From an uncultured Collinsella sp. (GTDB lineage Bacteria; Actinomycetota; Coriobacteriia; Coriobacteriales; Coriobacteriaceae): a stretch of 51,549 nucleotides of DNA. Location: positions 1-51,549 of the forward strand of contig UQXA01000011.1 in NCBI GenBank assembly GCA_900544865.1, read 5' to 3'. A model generated the notes under the pieces. That model worked only from the letters and a program-made list of their open reading frames with translations. It did no database searches and had not been told where the DNA came from. Shown here piece by piece: positions 42,461-51,549 of the stretch (the stretch's first letter is position 1; every line of letters begins with the position of its first letter). Made by a program: the position numbers and the translations under genes.

Positions 42461-44101
42461 ATGATCGAAATCACCCAAGTCAACGCTTCGCTCGATGAAG
42501 CCGGCGATGAAAATGCCTGCCTCATTGTTGGCAAGCGAGTCGCCAAGCGCGTCCTACGTTGCAAGGACTCCGAGATCAAGTCCATCGAGCTCCACCGCAA
42601 GTCAATCGACGCTCGCAAAAAACGATACGTCCATTTTATCCTGAGCTTTCGTGTTGAGCTGACCAGTCCCCACCTCGAGCGAGAAGCGGTCGACAGCGTT
42701 TCCGAACGTGACCGCTCGCGCGTACGCGCGATAGAAGACGATGAGCCTTCATTCCCCACCCCCGTCTCCGACGCACCTCAAGAACGCCCTGTCGTTGTCG
42801 GCGCCGGATGCGCCGGCCTTTTCGCTGCGCTTACGCTCGCCGAAGCAGGTCTTAAGCCCTTGCTCATCGAGCGCGGCGACCCGGCATTTCGCCGCTCGCA
42901 TGCGATCGACCTCTTTCTAAAGGAGCGCATCCTCGACCCCGAGAGTAATATCCAGTTTGGTCTGGGCGGCGCGGGGACCTTCTCGGACGGCAAGCTCAAT
43001 ACGGGAACAAAAAATCCCGCCCATCGCCTTATCCTCGAAACCTTCGTCGAGGCGGGTGCGCCCCGCGATATTCTGTGGGATGCCAAGCCGCACATTGGCT
43101 CCGACATCCTTCCCACGGTTGTCACCGCTATATCCCAGCGCATCGAGCAGCTCGGAGGTGTCGTCCGTTATCGAACAAAGCTCGTCGACATTCACATCGA
43201 CGCGTCTGGCGCCATTACCGGTATTGATGTCCAATCGTCCCAAGACGCCGCTTGCGAGCCAATCGAGACAAAGCACCTCATCCTCGCCTGCGGGCATTCT
43301 GCTCGCGATATTTTTGAGCTCCTTAAAGACCACAACGTGGCCCTCGCACAAAAGACCTTTGCCATGGGCGTTCGCATCGAGCATCCGCAGCGCGACATCG
43401 ATCGAGCCCAATATGGAGCCTTGGCGGGACATCCAGCGCTCGGGGCGGCCCCTTACAAACTTGTTGCCCATCTTCCCAACGGCCGCAGCGTGTTCTCGTT
43501 TTGCATGTGCCCCGGCGGACAGGTTGTCGCCGCCTCTTCCGAGCAGGGCCACCTGTGCGTCAACGGCGCCAGCCTCAATGCCCGCGACGGACGCAACGCA
43601 AACGCCGCCCTGCTCGTTAACGTCACGCCTGAGGACCTTCCCAACGATGACCCGCTCGCCGGCATCGAGCTCCAGCGTGCCTGCGAGGCGGCCGCCTATC
43701 GCCTGGGTGGTTCCAACTGGAACGCACCAGCACAACTCGTCGGAGATTTCCTCGCAGGACGCGCCAGCAAGGCGCCCGGAAAGGTAAAGCCCACCTATCC
43801 GCTCGGTGTGACCTGGACGGCAATTGACGAAGCCCTGCCGCAGCATATCGTCGAGTCGCTCCGCCTGGGACTTCCCCTACTCGGAAAAAAGCTACGAGGC
43901 TATGACCGCCCCGATGCCGTTCTTACCGGCGTGGAGACTCGTTCGAGCTCACCGGTTACTGTCACCCGAGACCGAACGTGCCATGCCGTGTCGACCCCGG
44001 GCCTCTACCCTTGCGGTGAGGGAGCTGGATATGCCGGCGGCATCATGAGCGCGGCCACCGACGGCATTCGTTGTGCCGAAGCCCTGATCGCAGACCTCTA
44101 G
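42461..44101 (+). CDS. FAD-dependent dehydrogenase (COG2509-like)
   Basis: 546 aa. An N-terminal ferredoxin-like region of about 95 residues (IEITQVNASLDEAGDE...KKRYVHFILSF) is followed by FAD-binding VVVGAGCAGLFAALTLAEAG. Then come QFGLGGAGTFSDGKLNTGTK, GHSARDIF, AMGVRIEHPQ, and the closing YPCGEGAGYAGGIMSAATDG. This is the typical architecture of uncharacterised flavoproteins found in many anaerobes; the reaction is unknown. The ATG at 42461 has AAGGAG upstream; the long upstream frame overlaps the previous gene and is rejected. Confidence 0.85.
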   Translation: MIEITQVNASLDEAGDENACLIVGKRVAKRVLRCKDSEIKSIELHRKSIDARKKRYVHFILSFRVELTSPHLEREAVDSVSERDRSRVRAIEDDEPSFPTPVSDAPQERPVVVGAGCAGLFAALTLAEAGLKPLLIERGDPAFRRSHAIDLFLKERILDPESNIQFGLGGAGTFSDGKLNTGTKNPAHRLILETFVEAGAPRDILWDAKPHIGSDILPTVVTAISQRIEQLGGVVRYRTKLVDIHIDASGAITGIDVQSSQDAACEPIETKHLILACGHSARDIFELLKDHNVALAQKTFAMGVRIEHPQRDIDRAQYGALAGHPALGAAPYKLVAHLPNGRSVFSFCMCPGGQVVAASSEQGHLCVNGASLNARDGRNANAALLVNVTPEDLPNDDPLAGIELQRACEAAAYRLGGSNWNAPAQLVGDFLAGRASKAPGKVKPTYPLGVTWTAIDEALPQHIVESLRLGLPLLGKKLRGYDRPDAVLTGVETRSSSPVTVTRDRTCHAVSTPGLYPCGEGAGYAGGIMSAATDGIRCAEALIADL

Positions 44102-44127
44102 CGCACGAATTCCAGCACGCAAAAGAC

Positions 44128-44163
44128 ACAGGCCCCGAGCTCCACAGGGAACTCGGGGCCTGT
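44128..44163. terminator. Bidirectional terminator between convergent genes
   Basis: A 12 bp perfect stem (ACAGGCCCCGAG with CTCGGGGCCTGT) between the plus-strand flavoprotein gene and minus-strand uvrB. It is followed by GTCTTTTG on the minus strand and TTCGCTATTTC on the plus strand. Confidence 0.75.
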
Positions 44164-44166
44164 TCG

Positions 44167-46407
44167 CTATTTCTTAAACCGTGCACCCTGGCGTTTTCTG
44201 CCCGATGCGAACGTGGAACCCTTGCGGGCCTGCGAACGTAAGCGCTCGATCGTCTCGTCCTCAGACGCACCCTCGAGCATCGCCCGAATCTGAACGACGG
44301 CATCGCGCAGGCGCGCCGCCTCCTCAAAGTCCATGGCGGCAGAAGCGTTGCGCATATCCTCTTCCATGGTTTCGACGATCCGCACAAGCTCGTCATGCGG
44401 CAGTTCTTCCAACTGCTCCGCAAGTGTCTGCTCGGGTGCCACCGTTTCCGGCACGCCGCCCTCGCCCGACTCGTCGGACGTATAGAATGCGCCATGGCCA
44501 AGGGAGTCGCCCTTCGAGCGCCCCTTGGAACCCACGGTTTTTTCGGCTTCGGCAATAAAACTTGAGATGTCGTTGATGGCCTTGCGCACCGTCTTGGGCA
44601 CAATGCCATGCTCTTCGTTATATGCCATCTGAATCTCGCGGCGGCGCCGCGTCTCCTCGATGGCCTCTTTCATCGAATCGGTCACAACGTCCGCATACAT
44701 GATGACTTCGCCATCGGCGTTACGGGCCGCGCGGCCAATCGTCTGAATCAGCGAACGGCGGTTGCGCAAGAAGCCTTCCTTATCGGCGTCGAGAATTGCC
44801 ACCAGTGAGACCTCGGGAAGATCCAGGCCCTCACGAAGCAGGTTGATGCCAACGAGAACATCGATCTTGCCCTCGCGCAGCGTTCGCAGGATCTCGACAC
44901 GGTCCATTGTCGCCGTATCAGAGTGCATGTAATTGACCTTAATGCCCGCGTCGAGCAGATGGTCGGTCAGGTCCTCGGCCATGCGCTTGGTCAACGTGGT
45001 CACCAGCACGCGCTCCTTGCGGGCAACGCGCTCGCGAATCTCGTCCTCAAGATCGTCAATCTGGCCGCGTACTGGACGCACGTCAATCTTGGGGTCGAGC
45101 AGGCCGGTCGGACGAATAATCTGCTCCACGTCGTTCTGGCTCACCCGCAGCTCGTAGTCGCCCGGCGTGGCCGAAACATAGATAAACTGGGGTATCCTTG
45201 CCTCAAACTCATCGAAACGAAGCGGGCGGTTATCGAGCGCCGAGGGCAGGCGAAAACCGTGTTCCACCAGCGTCACCTTACGCGAGCGGTCACCTTCGTG
45301 CATGCCGCGAATCTGCGGCACCGTCACATGGCTCTCATCGATGATGCAGAGCATATCCTTGGGAAAGTAATCGATTAGGGTAAACGGCGGCTCACCCGGT
45401 TTGCGACCGTCCAGATGACGCGAGTAGTTCTCGATGCCGTTGCAAAAGCCCATCGTCTCGAGCATCTCAAGATCATAATCGGTGCGCTGCTGCAGACGCT
45501 GCGCCTCGAGCAACTTGTCGGTCGCCTTGAGCTCCGCGACGCGCTTCTCGCACTCTTCGCTGATCGATTTCAGAGCCGCCTTGACCTTCGGCTTCTCGGT
45601 CACGTAGTGCGATGCCGGCCATACGGGGATGGCCTCGTACTCACGCAGCATTTCACCGGTGACCTCATCGATCTCGGCAATCAGCTCGACCTCGTCGCCA
45701 AAGAACTCAAACCGCAACGGATGCTCGGCATAAGGCGGATACACGTCGACAACATCGCCGCGCACGCGAAACGTGCCGCGTGCAAGGTCATAGTCATTGC
45801 GATCATATTGAATATCGATAAGTGCATGGATAAAGTCATCGCGCTCGAGCGGAACCTTCTTGTCGACGTTTGGAGCTAGGCCCGCATAGTCCTCTGGAGA
45901 GCCGATGCCATAGATACACGAGACCGATGCGACGACGATCACATCGCGTCGAGAGAGCAGTGACGCGGTCGCCTGATGTCGCAGCATCTCGACCTCTTCG
46001 TTAATCGAGGAGTCTTTCTCGATATATGTATCGCTTTGCGGCACATACGCCTCGGGCTGATAGTAGTCGTAGTACGAGACGAAGTAGACCACAGCGTTGT
46101 TGGGAAAGAACTCTTTGAGCTCGCTCGCAAGCTGAGCGGCGAGCGTTTTATTCGGAGCCATGACCAGCGTCGGCTTTCCCAGGGCCTCAATAGTCTTTGC
46201 CATCGTGAAGGTCTTGCCCGAACCAGTCACGCCCAGCAAAACCTGATAGCGGTCTCCGTCCCTCACACCCTGCACAAGCGACTCAATGGCTTTAGGCTGG
46301 GAACCGGCAGGCTCATAGGGAGACACGACCTTAAACGGCACGTCAGAGCCTTCAACGCCAAAGCGCTTAAGTTCACCACCAACGCGTTCTACTTCAAATT
46401 CCGCCAT
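44167..46407 (-). CDS. uvrB: Excinuclease ABC subunit B
   Basis: 746 aa, the helicase-like core of excision repair that verifies damage and recruits UvrC. Walker A GVTGSGKT (59-66), the beta-hairpin region SYYDYYQPEAYVPQSDTYIEKD, Walker B IIDESHVT, helicase motif VI IQTIGRAARN, and a C-terminal UVR motif MEEDMRNASAAMDFEEAARLRDAV are all present. It is about 70 residues longer than E. coli UvrB, with the extra length in a linker before UVR. No LexA box is visible in the 51-base gap upstream. Confidence 0.97.
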   Translation of the reverse strand: MAEFEVERVGGELKRFGVEGSDVPFKVVSPYEPAGSQPKAIESLVQGVRDGDRYQVLLGVTGSGKTFTMAKTIEALGKPTLVMAPNKTLAAQLASELKEFFPNNAVVYFVSYYDYYQPEAYVPQSDTYIEKDSSINEEVEMLRHQATASLLSRRDVIVVASVSCIYGIGSPEDYAGLAPNVDKKVPLERDDFIHALIDIQYDRNDYDLARGTFRVRGDVVDVYPPYAEHPLRFEFFGDEVELIAEIDEVTGEMLREYEAIPVWPASHYVTEKPKVKAALKSISEECEKRVAELKATDKLLEAQRLQQRTDYDLEMLETMGFCNGIENYSRHLDGRKPGEPPFTLIDYFPKDMLCIIDESHVTVPQIRGMHEGDRSRKVTLVEHGFRLPSALDNRPLRFDEFEARIPQFIYVSATPGDYELRVSQNDVEQIIRPTGLLDPKIDVRPVRGQIDDLEDEIRERVARKERVLVTTLTKRMAEDLTDHLLDAGIKVNYMHSDTATMDRVEILRTLREGKIDVLVGINLLREGLDLPEVSLVAILDADKEGFLRNRRSLIQTIGRAARNADGEVIMYADVVTDSMKEAIEETRRRREIQMAYNEEHGIVPKTVRKAINDISSFIAEAEKTVGSKGRSKGDSLGHGAFYTSDESGEGGVPETVAPEQTLAEQLEELPHDELVRIVETMEEDMRNASAAMDFEEAARLRDAVVQIRAMLEGASEDETIERLRSQARKGSTFASGRKRQGARFKK

Positions 46408-46458
46408 GGATACTCCTAACTCATATATCTGCAGTATACGCAGGCGGCAGGCATAGTC

Positions 46459-47040
46459 CTATATGAACCGATCGGGATAGAGGGTCTTGTAGCGAACCCA
46501 GGCATTATTGACACGAATCAGATACGCCTGCGTCTCGGGAAAGGTGATTGCATTATGAAGCAACGTACTCTGCTGCGCCCATCCGCCGACATTGCCCATG
46601 CCGGCGTTATAGGCGGCAATGGCACTGTCAGTCGACCCGTTAAAATACGCTAGAAGATACGAGAGATACGCACAGCCAAACTCGATATTCGTAGCCGGAT
46701 CGTTAAGGTTGTCGGCCGAATACTCGCCACCGTCGACAAGGCCCTTGGCGATCATATCCTGGGCAGTCTCGGGCATCAGCTGCATCAATCCCTGAGCACC
46801 CTGATTCGACTCGGCCTCGGGATCCCAATTCGATTCAGACTTAATGACAGCGCACACCAGATACGGATCCAGATTATGCGAAATACTGGATTGCTTTACA
46901 TACGCCTCGTAGTCAATCGGATACAGCGGCTTAAAGAAAGCGGCAGGAGCATACGAGTAAACGAATGAGATAAGGCCGAAGGCAAAAACGGCAGCCAGCG
47001 GTATAAGGCGATACCACGTAAGGAAACGTGTCTTAGGCAT
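46459..47040 (-). CDS. Lytic transglycosylase (SLT domain), membrane-anchored
   Basis: 193 aa. An N-terminal membrane segment (LIPLAAVFAFGLISFVYSY, about 12-30) without a clear cleavage site anchors a single SLT domain. The catalytic Glu69 sits in VIKSESNWDPEAESNQGAQGLMQLMPETA, followed by NIEFGCAYLSYLL and AIAAYNAGMGNV, the classic sequence of Slt-type enzymes that cleave peptidoglycan to 1,6-anhydro-muropeptides. Its ATG overlaps the coaE stop by 8 bases (ATGCCTAA), so the two are coupled. Confidence 0.92.
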   Translation of the reverse strand: MPKTRFLTWYRLIPLAAVFAFGLISFVYSYAPAAFFKPLYPIDYEAYVKQSSISHNLDPYLVCAVIKSESNWDPEAESNQGAQGLMQLMPETAQDMIAKGLVDGGEYSADNLNDPATNIEFGCAYLSYLLAYFNGSTDSAIAAYNAGMGNVGGWAQQSTLLHNAITFPETQAYLIRVNNAWVRYKTLYPDRFI

Positions 47041-47674
47041 CGGCCTCCTCCTTATCCACTACATCCCCGAACCCATGGCGCGAAAGCCATGCGTCCAGTT
47101 GTTCAAAGAGCGAGTTATCGTCTGCCGCATTGTCAATCACAGTTGTAGCGAGATTGCACAGCGCAGACTCTTCGGGCTGCCAAGCAGAACGGGCATCGAA
47201 ATCAGATGGCTCCATGCCACGTTGAATAGCGCGCTCGCGACGAACTGACAAAGGGGCGCTGATGACCAAAATTTCATCAGCCAAGCCAAATGCATCCTCA
47301 AAACCAGTCGGAGCAGAAACCTCGACCACCGCAAAAGGATAACGGGGAGATGAAACAGTACAACAAACCGGATCGAGAATCCTAAGCGAAAGCTGTTCAA
47401 TCAGAATGGGATGCACGATGTCATTGAGCCGTGCGACCGAATCAGGAGAAGCGAAAGCTCGAGAAGCGAGGATGCCGCGGCGAATGCCGCCTTCCTCATC
47501 CAAAATGTCCCAACCGAATTCATCCGCGAGTGTATTGACGATATCAGAGCCCGGCACATACAGCGATTTTGCAAGCTCATCCAGATCGATTAGCATAGCG
47601 CCACGAGATTCGAAATAGCGGCAGGCAGTCGACTTACCCGAAGCAATATTGCCCAAGACAAATACGGTAAACAT
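47033..47674 (-). CDS. coaE: Dephospho-CoA kinase
   Basis: 213 aa, last step of coenzyme A synthesis. P-loop GNIASGKST (8-16), acidic DLDELAKSLYVPGS, and the lid region SVRRERAIQRGMEPSDFDARSAWQ (with the Rxxx-R pattern and QxxxE) fit CoaE. The ATG at 47674 is preceded by GGGAGGG; a TTG one codon upstream is less likely. It heads coaE-SLT-uvrB; coaE next to uvrB is common in actinobacteria. The 120 bases between it and the rRNA terminator show no clear promoter. Confidence 0.92.
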   Translation of the reverse strand: MFTVFVLGNIASGKSTACRYFESRGAMLIDLDELAKSLYVPGSDIVNTLADEFGWDILDEEGGIRRGILASRAFASPDSVARLNDIVHPILIEQLSLRILDPVCCTVSSPRYPFAVVEVSAPTGFEDAFGLADEILVISAPLSVRRERAIQRGMEPSDFDARSAWQPEESALCNLATTVIDNAADDNSLFEQLDAWLSRHGFGDVVDKEEADA

Positions 47675-47800
47675 CAAGCCCTCCCTAACGCCAATGCGAG
47701 TAATTATCGCTCAAATACACTAGATGGACTCAAAATACAGCCAAACAGTAAGAGCACATACGGGGGAGCTAGGTCCCAAAGTACAACGTGTATACAACGC

Positions 47801-47830
47801 AAAAAAGGGGGAGGCCGCGAGGCCTCCCCC
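47801..47830 (-). terminator. rRNA operon terminator
   Basis: A 10 bp perfect G/C stem GGGGGAGGCC/GGCCTCCCCC with loop TCGC, followed on the minus strand by TTTTTT, 37 bases beyond 5S. Confidence 0.93.
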
Positions 47831-47866
47831 TTCTCAGTTCAAGCGCACGGCTCGGTGCCGTCCACC

Positions 47867-47983
47867 GGTCAGCGGCGCCCTGGCCTCCCACGGGCTGACC
47901 CCGCAGTACTCTCGGCGCGATGGGGCTTAGCTTCCGGGTTCGGAACGGGACCGGGCGTGCCCCCCATGCTCTGGCCGCTGACC
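47867..47983 (-). rRNA. 5S ribosomal RNA
   Basis: About 117 bases on the minus strand, starting GGTCAGCGGCCAGAGCATGG and containing the conserved CCCGTTCCGAACCCGGAAG and GGGGTCAGCCC-type segments. The ends pair (GGTCAGCGGC with GCCGCTGACC). Confidence 0.95.
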
Positions 47984-48125
47984 GGTGGGCGGCGCCCACC
48001 GTTACGGTGTCCTGGGTCTCACTCTACACGTGCCCTGGGGGCCGCATGGCGCATAGGGGAGGTGACTCGGGGGCATCCTCGTGCCCGGACCGCGCGTGAG
48101 CGCTCAGTCCCGCGGGCCGCGAGGT

Positions 48126-51549
<3,424 letters not shown>

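Noticed and set aside
44128..44163. Palindrome between convergent genes as another group A or B element
   Set aside because: It is a short 12 bp stem with a 12-base loop and none of the conserved joints; an ordinary shared terminator explains it.

Overview
The window looks like a chromosomal segment of a high-GC gut actinobacterium of class Coriobacteriia, most likely Collinsella or a close relative. The evidence is WhiA and an actinobacterial-type RapZ (Arg in the P-loop, GMSGSGRT), the neighbourhood rapZ-whiA-gapA-pgk-tpiA-secG, coaE next to uvrB, a glycolytic and peptide-uptake lifestyle, and a 16S 3' end of the CCTCCTTT type that matches the AAGGAG/GGGAGG ribosome sites used throughout. 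Species assignment is inference. Nearly every gene lies on the minus strand; only 37979-44101 is plus.

Layout, left to right. (1) 1-6360: two tRNA-Gly(GCC) genes (the left one cut by the window edge) flank a GH13 alpha-glucosidase gene that carries an in-frame TAG. Next come a two-gene partner-switching module (a STAS-HATPase fusion and a PAS-GAF-PP2C phosphatase) and tRNA-Leu(GAG). A 490-base non-coding stretch follows that holds two large structured palindromes. (2) 6364-12306: an oligopeptide ABC transporter operon, oppA-B-C-D-F. (3) 12600-17695: secG and glycolysis (gpmI, tpiA, pgk, gapA). (4) 17889-19727: whiA and rapZ. (5) 19847-30274: a sialic-acid catabolism island. It encodes a four-part SAT-type ABC importer with a permease-ATPase fusion, two acetyl-esterase-family proteins (one lacking the catalytic serine), a NanA-like lyase, a ROK kinase (NanK) and an epimerase (NanE). 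It sits between rapZ and uvrC, genes that are often neighbours in actinobacteria. (6) 30640-37785: uvrC, murJ, a YbaK-family deacylase and uvrA with an upstream LexA-like box. (7) 37979-44101, plus strand: an LtaS-like phosphoglycerol transferase, an Mrp/NBP35 ATPase and two flavoproteins. (8) 44167-47674: uvrB, a lytic transglycosylase and coaE. (9) 47801-51549: an rRNA operon (5S, 23S, spacer without tRNA, and the last bases of 16S).

How the genes work together. The nan island is a complete import-to-GlcNAc-metabolism route: uptake, de-O-acetylation (inferred), cleavage to ManNAc, phosphorylation and epimerisation to GlcNAc-6-P. NagA and NagB are not in the window. The glycolytic block would drain the sugar phosphates. 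All three excision-repair genes lie within 16 kb.

The least explained signals are non-coding. Five hairpin elements of about 100-127 bp fall into two groups. Within each group the stems have diverged but stay complementary, while short loop sequences are conserved. Separately, a palindromic AACTTTTTTGAAAAAAGT-type block abuts the -35 box of all three visible tRNA promoters at the same spacing.
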